Shown in pieces: positions 36,901-50,365 of a stretch of DNA of 64,000 bases. Position numbers and translations under genes: made by a program. Numbering within the stretch: position 1 is the stretch's first letter; every line of letters begins with the position of its first letter. The notes under the pieces are model-generated. The model was not told where the DNA came from and searched no databases. It saw nothing but the letters and a program-made list of their open reading frames with translations. The DNA comes from Ptychodera flava (taxonomy: Eukaryota > Hemichordata > Enteropneusta > Ptychoderidae): NCBI RefSeq assembly GCF_041260155.1, contig NC_091938.1, positions 14,313,719 to 14,377,718 on the forward strand, in the 5' to 3' direction.

Positions 36901-39900
36901 CATATAAACCATTCTAAATGATCAATACAATCATTTATCTTCAAAATGAAGGGTTCCCGCTTGTTTAATTGGATGTGTTTACCAATTCTGATTCGCTTTT
37001 TTATTTACTTTTTTCCTTTTCAGGATTCAAACATAATAACTTCTCTTAACCAACTTAAACCATTCTCCTTCAAGATCAACAATGAAAATCTGCATATCAG
37101 AAAAGTATTGTAAAAATTTTGAAAGTTGAAATATCTGTCCCCAAAACAAAGTCCGCCTCAAGGGAAATAAAATGGCAGGTTGGCTTGTACTCTTTGACAT
37201 ACATCTTCAATATAGTGTCATATAAGCCAATCATGAAATTATAGGCTCAGAAAATTAAAGTAACACATGGCTGCTTATACCATGAAATGTAGTATCACAT
37301 TATTGAGTTTCACAATTTCAGTTTTACAAAGATGCATGCAATGAGATTCCACAAACTTGTGCTTCTGTATAACAACTCTTTTGCTGGAGAAAAAGGAAAT
37401 GGTTGTACTTGTGCAATTTCTTAGAGACTATTTCTTAAAGCTTAGCTCCAAAATATACTTTCAATGATGAAGAATGGTGTTTAATGTCTCAGCTAGATAG
37501 TCTGAGACTAACTTCATCTTTGCCAGAAAAAAAACTTGCAAGAAAGGCAGCAAACATAGAGAGACTTGCTGGTACTTTGATGGCAAGACACTGGAGTAGC
37601 CTATTTTTTTACTGAGTAGCTTGGTTATTTAAGAAGACAAATCAATTTTTACTGACGCTGAACAAACTTATTTCAGACATATTTAAAAGCCATCATAAAA
37701 ACTCTTTTGTGGTCGCCTTGTGGCTGCCTTTGAGTAGCAGTAAGGTTGATGTTATGATTTTTTTCTATCAACATTGATTAAAGATAGGAGGCACTCACGT
37801 GAAAAGAACTGATACAAGCTTGGTGAGTGTAAACTTGTCTCCATGGGAACTGGGAAACATGGCAGCCAACACCAAGGTGAACAAACCTGTAACAGGTCAA
37901 AGGTCACATGAAAACAAGCCCTGTCTATATCAAATTAATGATTGCATTGTCAATAGACTAGAAAGAGACTTGTTCAATTCCATTTCAAGGACAGAGAACT
38001 GATCTGTTATGCATACGGCTGCAATCACTCAATTCAGAAACATTAATGATACATTACGTACTACTGAAATACTAAATAGATTAACCCTAAAACTGTTTCA
38101 TTCACTTGGTCACACAAAAATATTTCACACATGCTCTTCAATGCGAATGTCATCAGAGTGGTTTAACTTTTAACAAATGTACTCCTCCAAGGCACTCTCC
38201 TTACTGCATACTACATTGCACGATGAATTATTTAATTTTATAGTTGAGGATAAAATTTCAAATCAAAAAGATATACAAAGGAATCCCTTTAGCATTTTGT
38301 AAAATGTTTCTTACCCGATGTTGAGGAAAGAATATTTACAACAGCAACTTGAGTGTCGGCTAACGCTTCTTGATATGAAATGTTGCCCAAGAAAAACTAA
38401 TGGAGGAAGAAGAAATCAATGAATCCATGTGAGTGCAAACATTTACTGTAGAGTGTCAATAAATAAAATCAGAGCAAACAGCGTATATTGATCTGTGCAG
38501 TGTACATGTTAAATCAAACATTGAACCCTCTGTCAATGTCAAATAATTCAGTTTCTATTCTGTATTTATCACCTACATGGGTCAGGCTGTAACTTCAGTA
38601 AAAGATTTTATCAAGTCATTATTTTTCATTTGTTTGGGATCATCTCCAGCAAAGATCAACACTCCTTGTGGACACATTTTCAAACGCACATTATACAGCT
38701 AGCATAAGACTATCCTGGGCTGTAGATTTTGCGTATTCAATTTCAAATTCAACAGTATTGAAAATTGAATTTGTCACGGTCTGTTTTCATGAAAAGCAAA
38801 ATGTAATGTGTTTGCAAAGTGAAAAGCATGGGGAGTGACAGCCATTTTTAAATTAAACTGTTGGTAATTTTTGACAATAAATTAATTGAAATTCGAACAT
38901 TTTTGGTGGTGCCATACAACCTTCAAATGTTGTTTCCAATTTGTCAAAGAGACAACACTGAAATCATACTTCAAATATTGACAAGGAAGTTCACCACTAT
39001 GTACATTATAACAGGTAGTCAAGGATGTCCCTGCCATTTTGATTGGTTTACCAACATGCCGGAGAGATCCTAGACTACATTGCCAATATCATTCCATCAC
39101 AGATAGTCTTTCACTTCAATGTCTTTGATTCCATGGCAAGTCAAGTGTGTGGGAAATTGTTCAAGCAAATGATTAAAACCATCCAACTTTAATCTCAATT
39201 GAGCAGGTAAGGGGACTTTATTTTTTAAGGAATCACGAATACAAATTTTGATTTTGCATTCCTGAAGGTGAAAAGCTCAAAATATTTAGCCTACGGATAA
39301 AATACTTTCCTTGAAAACAAAAGACAACCGACAAATGCTTGTTTTGTTTTATAATGTGAATTATTTTCACAATTCAATGGAGACTTCTAAGTCACATAAT
39401 TCTCACAGATGAATGAATGAAATGATGACACATCTTGTCTACAAATTTGTCAAATATTTTGGTTTAGGACAGAGGGGAGATACTAAGTTTTGAATGTTCA
39501 ACATTTTTTGAAGATTTGATGTCTGAATCATGATTTGTTTATCATTAATTGTTTTGCACAGGCCATTCAAAAACCAGGTCAGACTGAGTGTCAAGTCATA
39601 ATAGAGTAATCATACACTACAGCACAACATACACTTACCCATACTATATCAAGATCAACACTTTCTTGTACCAAAACACATTCAACCACACACCACCACA
39701 TCACACAAGACTACTTTACCCTTTCACCACATTGGTTTGAACCAATCCCATTCATTCCTATGGTAAAGCTGGCCCTCTTGAGAGGGTATAAGAAGCTGTT
39801 TAGTGAACCAGGGGCTGTGAGAGAGTCTAAAATACACTAAGCTACAGTACAGAACACTCTACTGCACAACAGTACACCGCACTACACCACACCACACAAC

Positions 39901-42900
39901 TACGATATTGTGTTGCAGTGCACTACATACTACATCACATCGCCACAAGCAAACACCACAAAGTTGTACGGTGTTGCGTAGTATAGTGTTGTTCAACACA
40001 ACTAAGATACTGCATTGAACTACATCATACTACATCACATCACCAAACACAAACGCCACCAAATTATGCGGTGTGGTGTTGTGAAGTATACTGTAATTCA
40101 ACACAACTGAGACATTGCCCTGAAGTACACTATACTACATCATATCGCCAAACGCAAACACAACAAAGTTGCCCTACACAAAACAGGACACTCACCACCA
40201 AGCAGAACAGCAGACTAAGTTTTGCAACCTCACAGACTGGTAACTTGTTAGCAGCTTTCATGGCGTCTTCTTTGGCTTTCAAAGACGCTGCGTAGGATAG
40301 CCTGGCCATTTTAGCTGCTTCTGCCTGAGTATCTGGTCAAGTAAAATTTGTACAAACATAATCCTTTGAGACATTATACCCCTTATTATCAAAATATAAT
40401 AAACAAAATAAAAAACAAAATTACCTAAAATATTTATCTTCTATGTAATATATTCTGAATAAATCTACATACACACATATACACATAAGCCTTGAAACAC
40501 TCCTCTAATATTTTCTTTTAAAAGAGTTTCACTTTTCCTGCCTAGGGCTATTGACCAAGAAGCAATCCCTTTTCGCAGAGATCACATTGTCGGCATACAT
40601 TTCTTTCGCTGACACAAAGAGAACTGAATCAGTTGAGAGAATTCTGAGATTCGGAGAATGCTTGAAGTCTTCCGGTCGCTCCGTATTGCCAGGATAGACT
40701 TATTGTTTGCTGTTGTTGGTTCCGTGTATTATCGACTAGAATAAAGGATTGTTCCGGGTTTTTCCATTGCAACAGATTACTTTCAGCTTTCAGCAGAATC
40801 GGCACAGACCATACAAAGCTTACCTGACATGTGACGGACTTCAAGTACATTGCTAAATCTCACGCCTTTCTTGTTGATTTTATTAACTTTTTCTGCAAAT
40901 CAAAGTAGAATATGAAATTTGCATGTATATACCAACAGAAAGCAAACAGCAGAAATGAGTTGTCGACATCTACCGTTATTTCACTCTTGGATCAACTCTT
41001 GATAAATAAACCAGTATCTCATTAAAGTTCCTCTGCTGGTTAGCTCTTGTTGGAGACTCTTTTGGTTACTTGAAAAAGAAACGTTGAAAATGCTTGCACT
41101 GACTTTTGATGGGGTAAAAATGACATAACTAATTACAGAAGCGCCAATGGGAAAGCTAAGTTTACAGCTGTTGTCTATGAGCAATAAAGCTTTCCATAAG
41201 TTTTCACAAAGTATTTTCTCATTTATGGTAGAACGCGCCTCGGGGATAGATAGACGGACTCTCAAATTTTTACAATTCTTTTCTGCTATACCACTTGTGG
41301 GGGTTCATTTTAAAGCTCATGGTGTAAGAAAAACTTTCACTGGCTTATTTTTTGAAAATCAAAAATTTAGTTTTCCCCCATAGAGTTAACACAGCAATGG
41401 TGGCCATTTTGAATTTCAAATATTGCAAAATGTTGGGTAATTTGTTCCGCTAGTTCCAAACTTTGCATGGTGACCCCCGATTATTATTGTTGATTTGGTA
41501 AGAGAATGGTTGAAAGTTTCATTCTGGAAAATTTGAGAAAAAGTTTTAAGTCTTTCACTTTCGAGGCGCATACTACCTTAATTATCACCAATTGCTGAAA
41601 TTGACAGTGTCCTTCACATCACAAGGTCTTTTACTAAGATCACTGATTGAACATGAACAACCATTGCTATGAAAAAGCATGAATAAGTAACTTAGCATTA
41701 CTTGTAAAATGAAAGATTTACAGCTTGGTATGCCAGTAAATGTTTACACAGTTCAAGATTCATTTTACTGTGTTCTCCTCGGTACACCGACTCCATTGTA
41801 TTTGGGCACAGCAGTGGGAAAGACATCGTAATTTTCCCTGTGAACTTTGCCAAACTCAGTAAAATAACTTAGGCACTCACCACCATCGGTAAGATCACTT
41901 AAACTGCTACTTCTGCTGCTCAGACTGTCTTTATCGCTGTCGTTGTATTTCAGTGGGATGTACAGAGGGTCGCTCTGAAAGAGTTACGTACAGAAAACAT
42001 TGACGGAAGAGCTGATATACACACTTCATTGAAAATGTACAACCGATATTTAGATTATGATGAATGGGATTAAAGTCATTAAATTATTGAGCGTCACAGA
42101 GCAAAACACTGTTTTTGGATTTTGGAGCTATATAAACTTTGCTGATTGATTAATTGATTGATTGATTGATTATTACATCAACATCATACGTCATTTACAG
42201 TACTGGACCATGCTGAGCTGTAGTATCCTAAGGGGTTACGCATCTATTTATCTCTATAATAGACTCCCTAACATAAGCATATTACAAGACTAAGCATAAG
42301 GAAGATAGAAACCAACCACTCTACACTTGAGTTTCTCTTCTTTCTTGTATGTTTAAATTTTGATGCAACTACATTTGCCAGCACCATAATATTGTCAAGC
42401 ATGGCTTTCTAGCCCTCAAGACATGTAAGTGAAAATCTATCAAGCACACAACATACTCATAGGTTGCTCAGGCAAACGAGCAATAAAATGGTCTAACAGA
42501 CTCTAGCGCTCTTTTCTTGCAAAGTGGTCCCACTTGATGACTTAATAGTGGTTTCCTTTCAATAAGCATGTTTCATGGCAACCAAAATAATTTCCAATAA
42601 ACTTAATTAATTAAGTACTTACTAAATCATTATCTTGTTCTATGTCGCTTTCTTCTGTTGCTGTTTCAGGATCCAAATTCTGGGAGAGAAATAATTTGGC
42701 AGATTATTGAGTTCAGAATATAGCTAAGCTCAATTTGATAGGATACTTGTTGAATGGGCAACTTTATTGTGTGAAAATTACTGTGAGGAAGGGGGGTTTC
42801 AATCCTAAACAAAAGGATTTATGCGCAACTTTGCAAAGAATTCATTCAGCACAATCATTAATGAGAGATACCACAGAAGTGCTTTTGTTTGAGCCAGGCG

Positions 42901-45900
42901 AGAACATTCCTTCAGCTCAGCTGCAGTTCAAAACAGTCCACTGTAATGACAGCACAATGGAATCTATTGTTGGAAAGTCAATGTGTGCGGTAAACAAGAG
43001 TAAGAACTCGGTGATGAATAAGTTCACACACAAGCTTCACAAATGTAACTGACACAGCACACAATGCACTGTCAGTACACATTATGAAACCCTACAGATA
43101 GCTCCTGATGCTGATTAATGGAACTTGCCTACGTCTGAAACTCACTGTAGTTGGCATTTCATCATACATTTGTCAATGGTTTCACGTTTACTCATGAACT
43201 TGGACTTGAAATGCAATAAACTGAACTTGAAATGAACTTGGACTTACGAACTAACTCAATACATACATGATTTTCAGCAATATATTTATGATCTGAACAT
43301 GTTTTAAACTTTTAAACTTTAAGAATTTTTTTTTTCATCAAATCCAATGAATATAAAGAAATATTTTATAGAACCGCTGTGACTTATGAGACACATTCTC
43401 CATGTGAAAACCACTGAACAGTATACCCGGCTGAGTATACCATACAACATCCAAACTCTTTATTACATAGTCATACAAAATGATTGAAATGAAATGGCAA
43501 ACCAAATGTACACAGGAAACTACAGAAGAGTTTCCAGATTGAACTGCCAGGGGATTGTTTTGGGTTGCGTAAGCCAGCATGCTTTTCAACACGTGCCTAA
43601 CAAAGCATTGCGTAACATAATGTAACTACGAAAACACACCTTTTACTGTGATTTTTCAATGAAGATTCAAGATAAACTTATTATCAGCTTTTACAATTTT
43701 CATATAAAATTTATACTTTTTTATCTGACAATCATTTAAGCTCTTTCTTCCTGTTTGAGCATGTGTAACTATGATGATTTCAGAGCCAAAACACTTGGTG
43801 TCTGGTTGTTGGCAGATGTAACTAGCCTCTAGGATGTGTTATGCAATCTACATCAAGGTGCTGTCAAGCTGTCTTCAAATCAGGATATCCTGCTATACCC
43901 TGGATGTCAGATCTAAGAAACAGCGCTCCGTATGCTTTCCCTATTGTCCAACATCGCCAAACCCTTGGACAGGCACACACAGAAAATCAAACTTACCAAG
44001 GCAAGGGATTTTGTTCTGGATCTGACGCAGCACTGTTCCCTCCAGGGTCTCCAGAAGAGGAAACCCAGTAAATAGAGCATGAACATCGATGTCTTGACAT
44101 AGGTACTGAAAAATGGCTTCTCATAGTCTTCCGCTTTGAAAATATACTGAAAGAAAAAAGAAAGAAAAGCACATGCAAGTATTGGCAATGTTGGTGAAAT
44201 GTGTATAAACAAAAGCACTTGTTGGTGAGTTGAAATTAAATGAGAACACTCTTTGAACTTATAAACACACAAGTTATATAACTATCACAGAAAACTGACA
44301 AAATATTTCTGTTTTAATTCTCTGAAGTTACATACCAGTAAGTAAACACTGGCAATCACATAGGTAAGTCAATCTTTTTAGGTGCATGTAATGACATGTG
44401 TCGAAACGTCCTACTTTTCAATACAACAGGTGAGTGTGTTTCTTAAACCTAAATCACACGGTCTTGTATCATTAATCATTTTAGTTCTACATGTGCTATG
44501 CCCTGCTTACGTCCTGACATTACACCTGGTATTGCATTCAGTGAAAAACATGTCATCACAAGTGTGCAGAGAAATATGACTGTTTACATACAACTTTTTG
44601 GATTACCTCAGTCCTAATTTGAACACTGAAAAGAATACAATGACACAACCGGATGGCAATTCCAAACGGTTTCAAAAGTGTGCTATCTATGATAACTGTT
44701 GATGGGGTAAATAATGATTACAAATATTTCTCATTCACTATTGCCTTGAATAACACAGAACTGAGCAGAATCATCAGTCGTGTACAAACTAACGGTAGGG
44801 GATGACACAGAACAAAAGCTAGTCATGTACAAATTTATAGTCTGAAGTCGGTTCTAAAGGTAGTATGCGCCTCGAAAGTGAAAGACTTAAACTTTCGCTC
44901 AAACTTTCCTTAAGAAATCTTTCAACCATTCTCTTTCCAAATCAAGAATAAAAATCAGGGTCACCGTGCAATTTACCTATATTCAAAATTCAAAATGGCC
45001 ATCATCCCTATGTTAACTTTATGGAGAAAAATAAAATTTTCAAATTTTGAAAATCTAAGCCTATGAAAAGTTTTCTTACACCAAGAGCTTTAAAATGAAC
45101 CCCCACAAATGGTATATCAGAAAAGAATTGCAACAGTTCATGAGTCTGAATATCTGTGTCCGAGGCGTCTTCTACATTATAAGGACAATTGATGCAACCT
45201 TTTCTGTTCCACTGAGAAACATGTTTTCAAGAGAAGCTACCTGCAAGTAGGCTTAACAATGATATCAAAGGCCCAGAATTACTTTGAAAGAACAATAGCT
45301 TGAAACTGTTAAAATGATCCCCCATGTAACCGTATTGTCTAGGATACCACCAATACAAATAGAAATAAATGTCACCGTAAAGTGGGAAATAAAAATCAAA
45401 CCTTTGTGTAAAAAAGAAACGATACAGACACTATTTAATTTTAGTTAGAGAAACAATAACCATGCATCAGTACTACGGACACTGCCATAAAGAATCGTAC
45501 GGGAAGAAAGAAATGAATCAATACTTTGTGCATATCAACATGAATTATTGATGAACCTTTTGTACAATCAGAACAAAGATGCTATGAAAAGTTCTCTAAA
45601 TATTCCTTGGTGGTGTCTTTCTATTGTTGGTCTTTTAGAGAAAATAATTGTGAAATGTTTAAGCAATGGATATAGTAAAGGCCCTGGAATAGGTAACACA
45701 TCTATTAGTCTGTATGCATGAAGGTATATCCCAGTATCTATTGATATTTTGCCAAAATTTTTATAACTGATATAACTCCTAAATGGAGTTGTGGCAACGG
45801 AAGCTATCAACATAGTATTGCAGTATGAGAGGTATTGATATTCACTAAATGTGTCCCCTCATTTTGTTATGGTGTACATCCAGGTGATCACAGGTTAAAC

Positions 45901-46213
45901 AATAATTGTTCTATAAAACTTTTTAGTCTGGACATGCTGAACATGTGATGCTGTTCAGATTATACAGGTGTGTCAATAACAAAAGACATCCTAGCCACAT
46001 GGCAAGGTACTGGAGAGAAATGTTCATTAGAAACAGGTTCTTGATTATCGATGGTTTAGAAATGTAGATGACACACTGAAACAGTACAGTACTTACTCTG
46101 GTAAGTTCTGACGACGCAACCCATATGATATCTACGACTAATAATGTTATAACACCAATGGTAATTCTCCGACTTCTACCGACATTTAGACTATAGGAGT
46201 TCACAGTTGCCAT
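33922..46213 (-). CDS. SLC35F5: Solute carrier family 35 member F5 (last exon missing)
   Basis: A multi-pass drug/metabolite-transporter-fold (EamA-type) protein, probably in an internal membrane; the substrate is unknown. Exons 5' to 3': 46097-46213, 43997-44146, 42623-42679, 41881-41974, 40824-40892, 40196-40332, 38315-38396, 37799-37886, 36616-36785, 35257-35416, 34366-34456, 33922-34079. All have AG acceptors and GT donors, and phases agree across 1373 nt. Hallmarks: [15 protein letters not shown] (membrane segment 1), [20 protein letters not shown], an acidic/Ser-rich loop (~90-160), [69 protein letters not shown] and a last segment before SHYDDWDP. About 458 residues are covered versus about 523 in human. 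The human N-terminal extension is absent and an in-frame stop precedes the ATG. Reading through the last donor gives Arg then TAG (33918-33920), so either that is the end or a small tail exon lies further down. Confidence 0.93.
36960..37170 (+). repeat. Possible decayed family A fragment
   Basis: The segment ATCAGAAAAGTATTGTAAAA followed by TTTTGAAAGTTGAAATATCTGTCC resembles the inner right part of family A, but both ends are lost. It lies in an SLC35F5 intron. Confidence 0.3.
39890..40192. repeat. ~105-bp intronic minisatellite beside SLC35F5 exon 6
   Basis: About three units share ACTACATACTACATCACATC, GCAAACACCACAAAGTTG, and TTCAACACAACTAAGA blocks. The array runs up to the donor of exon 6 (exon at 40196-40332). 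Looser CACTACA-rich sequence extends to about 39610. Confidence 0.65.
41227..41577 (-). mobile_element. Family A MITE in SLC35F5 intron 4
   Basis: A 351-bp monomer. It starts GGTAGAACGCGCCTCGGGG and ends TTCGAGGCGCATACTACC, with TTAA on the right (41578-41581) and TTAT on the left. It contains AATGGTGGCCATTTTGAA. Confidence 0.75.
42144..42170. repeat. (GATT)n short tandem repeat
   Basis: About six GATT units within an SLC35F5 intron. Confidence 0.8.
44859..45175 (+). mobile_element. Family A MITE in SLC35F5 intron 1
   Basis: It starts GGTAGTATGCGCCTCGAAAG, the same end as copy 1, and finishes CCGAGGCGTCTTCTACA. The flanking TTAA is altered on both sides. The AAAATGGCCATCAT block is a mutated form of the family palindrome. 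Confidence 0.7.
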
Positions 46214-46238
46214 GCTTCTCACGTCTTAGCTACTGGAC
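46214..46238 (-). other. SLC35F5: SLC35F5 5' untranslated part of the first coding exon
   Basis: On the minus strand a pyrimidine-containing acceptor (TTTTCGTCACCACAG) precedes GTCCAGTAGCTAAG and the start codon, so the first coding exon is probably joined to an upstream non-coding exon. Confidence 0.5.
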
Positions 46239-47836
46239 CTGTGGTGACGAAAATGAAACAATAAATCAACAGGTGAAATGACGTTACATGGACAATGCAG
46301 TCATATCCTGTACATCATTGAAAATTTTGCTTGGCTTAATGAAACAGACAATGCATGGGGGTAGGGGGTCAATAATTGAATTTCCCACAATTCATCATTT
46401 CCAGCTGTGACATGGGGCTGAATTGTCACGACAAAACTCTATTAAAACACAAACGTTTAAATCATAGGCCCTGGTTTAATTGATACATAAACCACAGTCT
46501 CTAACTTTAATCACCAGTTCACATTAAAATGTACCAGTCAGTGCAGATATAGTTTGATCGATAGGTATCAATAAACTCACATGTTTCACTGGGCTGAAGA
46601 GAACCAGCATAAAGCAAGAGAGGGTTTACATATCCAGTTTTGACTTCATACAATGAAACCATGGGCATGAATCAGAGTGCCAATATGCAGAAAATTAATA
46701 TCTTCAATATAGTAGTATGACTATGTTGTAAATTGAAAATTTGTATACTGACGCCCGGCTGTCATAGAGATTCTGATTGACAGTGCAGAATGTAAAGCTA
46801 ACTTAAAAATCACAATGCAACAGCTTTTCAATATGACTCGCATCCATTTGTTTATGCATACAATGCAGTTTATCACGTAATGCCTGAAAGATTGACAATA
46901 TTTGAATGTGGTTATGTCACTTTATATTTTTGTTCAAAATATTAATGCACACAAGTATATGAGTAATATGATTGCTCTAAGTCTACAATATCATCGTTAT
47001 GAACGACTGGATCTTAAATTTTCATTCACATTTTACATTTATGACTTGTTCTGAAGAAATAGTAGCACAGTGTGTGCTAATACTCATTTGCTGGACAACT
47101 CACAAGGCACCATTATCATGAAGGGTGTACATACACGGGTGACGCACTAAAACCGAGTAACAATATTATACACACAAAAGATATCAATTAATTTCTACAA
47201 ATTAATAACTGTGATTAATTCAATATTTAATATACCATCTGTGCAATTTACTGCAATATGACTACCGTAATTTTCAAATATTAACCATCTGATTGAATGG
47301 CTGAAATTCTACAGGAACATTCTTCATGATACATCCGTGTTAGTTACAGTAAACATACCCGGACGAAAAATTATTCACAATCATACGTATAACACATCAC
47401 AACGAAAGTGAGGATGTTTGGGTGTTAAACTGTTCGATGACTCGCAGTAATCCTGCGCCTTGCGCTTGTGTAGTACACATTTTGAATAGAGTCCCCTATG
47501 GCGCCTGCACTCGGAGGGGAGTGTACACGCTCAAACGCAAAAAACATTTCTCGTACAAGCTTCAGGTTGTGCTGTGGGGGCAGTATTTGTCACAGGTTTG
47601 GGCACTTTCTCATTGGAGCTGTATTTAAGTGGAGGATACAAACCTGTTGTACAAAACTAGATCTCGAAACAACATTCGGTTTCTACGCATTTATCATATC
47701 CTCACGACATGATTGATATTGATGTACTGGGACCGATGTACACTGTATGTACATGACTGACGATCACGAGTTAACATACATGACCAAGCCAACGTTTCCT
47801 CGCCATATTGGAGGTTTCAAGTTAATTCTCACTCAC
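46239..47836. other. Probable 5' intron of SLC35F5, no coding sequence
   Basis: AT-rich sequence between the predicted non-coding exon and the first coding exon. Plus-strand frames of about 70 codons at 47422-47716 lack support. Confidence 0.4.
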
Positions 47837-47950
47837 CATATCATTGCTGTTTGTCTCAACGGTACAGCTTCTCGCTAAAAATCACGTTTTCTTGCGTATA
47901 GGACCGCTTTTAACAGACAAACTCGCTGACCTAAATTAACCGATCATGGG
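47837..47950 (-). other. SLC35F5: Probable non-coding first exon of SLC35F5
   Basis: The minus strand has a strong donor (ATATG followed by GTGAGTGAG) at 47837. Joined to the acceptor at 46238 it gives a leader with a tiny upstream frame, Met-Ile-Trp-Ser-Ser-Ser-stop, before the main start. The 5' limit is a guess. Inferred from splice signals only. Confidence 0.4.
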
Positions 47951-47991
47951 ATGGTGGAGTCCGACCCTTCGCTCCTTGCACTTGGTCACGA

Positions 47992-48002
47992 TGCGCATGC
48001 GC
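47992..48002. promoter_or_regulatory. Perfect NRF1-type palindrome
   Basis: TGCGCATGCGC matches the known NRF1 consensus (YGCGCAYGCGC). It lies just upstream of the predicted first exon of SLC35F5 in a locally GC-rich patch, where NRF1 sites often mark TATA-less promoters. Confidence 0.45.
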
Positions 48003-48073
48003 CAACTGAAACCTCGTTCATGCATGTCATGTCGTCAATGTCGTCCCGTTACGCTTCCCACGTACATAACTTG

Positions 48074-48276
48074 CACAGGCACCAGTGGGCTGGCTGGGTA
48101 GTCGGCTAGATCGATTTTCTGCTCATCCTGTCGATCCCGTACTCGATCTGCCCGCCACTGGAACCTAAGTATTGGGAGTATTTAGGTTGCAGTAGTGGGC
48201 AGATCGAGTACGGGATCGATAGATAGAGCAAAAAATCGATCGAGCTAGCATACTACCCAACCCGCTGGTGCCTGTG
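48074..48276. mobile_element. 203-bp foldback MITE with 8-bp target duplication
   Basis: Arms of about 90 bp pair with few mismatches (CACAGGCACCAG at the left, CTGGTGCCTGTG at the right; inner ATCGAGTACGGGATCGA pairs). The flanks are ATAACTTG (48066-48073) and ATTACTTG (48277-48284), one mismatch in 8. An 8-bp duplication is typical of hAT elements. It lies about 70 bp beyond the NRF1-type site. Confidence 0.7.
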
Positions 48277-48481
48277 ATTACTTGGCGTGTCCGTATCATA
48301 CTATTCATCATGTTCATATAATAGGAGAGATAGGGGCTGGACAGTTTTAATTCTCGACCGCGGAGTGACTTCGGTAGGTGAAACGCATACGAGCGAGGTG
48401 AATGAGAGATCAGACGATACAGAAGAGCGAATGATACAGAAATTGTGTGGAAAAAAGCAGAAGTAAAATTTATGTCATTAA

Positions 48482-48839
48482 GGTAGTAGGTCCTATGCAC
48501 CTCGAAAGTGAAAGACTTAAAATTTGCTCTAACTTTCCTCAAGGGATCTTTCAATCATTCTCTTTCAAAATCAAGAATAAAAATAGGGGGTCACCGTGCA
48601 AATTTTTGTACTAGAGATAACAAATTACCCAAGATTTACCGATATTAGAAATTCAAAATGGCCGCCATCCCTGTTTAACTCTATGGAGAAAAATAAAAAT
48701 TTTCGAATTTCGAAAAACCAAGCCGGTGAAAAGTTTTCTTTCACCAAGAGCTTTAAAATGAACCCCCACATGTGGTATATCAGAAGAGAATTGTAAAAGT
48801 TTTAGAGTCCGAATGTCTGTTCCCGAGGTGCGTTCTACC
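48482..48839 (+). mobile_element. TTAA-flanked family A MITE
   Basis: A 358-bp monomer with TTAA at 48478-48481 and 48840-48843. The left terminus has a short insert (GGTAGTAGGTCCTATGCACC). It contains AAAATGGCCGCCATCC. It is the best full monomer along with the copy at 4821. Confidence 0.8.
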
Positions 48840-48843
48840 TTAA

Positions 48844-50365
48844 AGTAGGCCTATATTGAAACTTTGAATATTGTTTTGGTGGTTGAAAAGTCCGAACCCC
48901 TTCACGGCGCTGTGACGCAAAAATGACGTAAAAAACCGCAAGTACCCGGATAACCCGCGGTCGGGAATAGTGTAGAGTTTATGCTACGTTCCGATAGTCT
49001 GCGTACCATTAAATTTACACTCACTAGTAGCCCTACATGTAAAACTACCCAGTCCACATCGCGCCTGCAGTAATCCGTAGCCACTGCTTGACCACACCTC
49101 GACCTCAAACGGAACCTCCAACAACTCGGCAAGTTGTTTTCGCTTGCGCATTGCTGCGACTGTTTAATTTTAATGGAAAAAATTGTTTTCTTTGGGGGTG
49201 GTGGCAGATTTTTGGAAGAAAAGATTTCCAATGAACTTGAAAATATCCTACCACAGTTTGCTTGAACATATAGCTTCTCTACTGGCCATGGCTTGAACTT
49301 TGAGAAAGAAAACAGTGCGACAAAGTAAAAACAAAGGCATTGCTTGCCAATGAATTTCATTTTCTCAGCAGCAAGCAGCGATAAGGGGCAGACCATCTGA
49401 TATGGGGGAGGTTCCTGGAGATTTTTAAAAGAAATGATTAACAATCAATGAAAAAACTGGTTTGACGAAAAAAACCCGGCGATCTAGCGTACAAAATCTT
49501 GATTTATTTATAATCCACATAGTTTTCGTAGGCTCGCAAGTGTATTCTGCAGGACCCCGTGTGGTCTTACTGCCCAAGATGTCAACGCACAATGCAGAAA
49601 GCATTTGGCCGGGGGCGGGGGTCGTTGGATTCATGGGGATCACCCTGTTTTCGAAAAGTGGAATATGGGGGTCAGCCGCTTTTTGACGTCCGTAAAAAAC
49701 TGATCTAGCACCTCCTGCCCAGACCGAAAAATTACCAGTCCCTAATGTCAAAACTGTTTGTTCATCTGTACCACAATCCCTGTGTCTGTACCAATATATA
49801 ACATGAGCAATTTGTGAGTATTTCCTGATAGGTCTGCCCTATTCTTCTCAGTAAACTTGCAGGCTTCCAGAATAAGATTTTATAAAATTGTAACAAATTT
49901 TTTGCTGCACTATTTCTTTCCTTTGGCATATATCAGCCCTGTAATGGAGAAATTGTTTGATAAAAAAGTGTAAGACAGTAGTGGTTAGATCGTCTTGTAG
50001 TTCTTAGTCGCATTGCATGATGTGAATTTTAAGTTTCGATTTCTCACTTGGAGGCAAAAATCATAACAAGACATAATCTCCATGGCTGTTTTGATCTTAA
50101 ATCCTTAGGTTGACGTTATTTATAAATCTGTTGCTTGTGTTAAAAATCACAAAGTTGGCTTTGTTAGTGTTTACAAGAAGTGTCCGCTTTTTTTGCAGAA
50201 GCAAATTCACACATCGAGACAGTATTGTCTCAGTTAGACTACTCTGCCTTTCTGACCAATTTATGTTGATTGAACAACATTGTGAAAATTATAGCATCCC
50301 ATGTAACACAATCAAATGCTTTTCTGAAGTCTGCAAGAAAACAACCAACATTTTTTTATTACAAG
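48844..50365. other. No gene recognised; purine-rich repeat ends
   Basis: A minus-strand frame of 180 codons (48902-49444) and a 108-codon one (49425-49751) have no recognisable domain. The sequence at 49382 (AAGGGGCAGACCATCTGATA) is an end of the same family as 50366, so at least part of these frames is repeat sequence. Confidence 0.4.

Noticed and set aside
48902..49444. 180-codon minus-strand frame as a possible gene
   Set aside because: No recognisable domain. It overlaps a purine-rich repeat end shared with 50366 and has no splice or poly(A) support.
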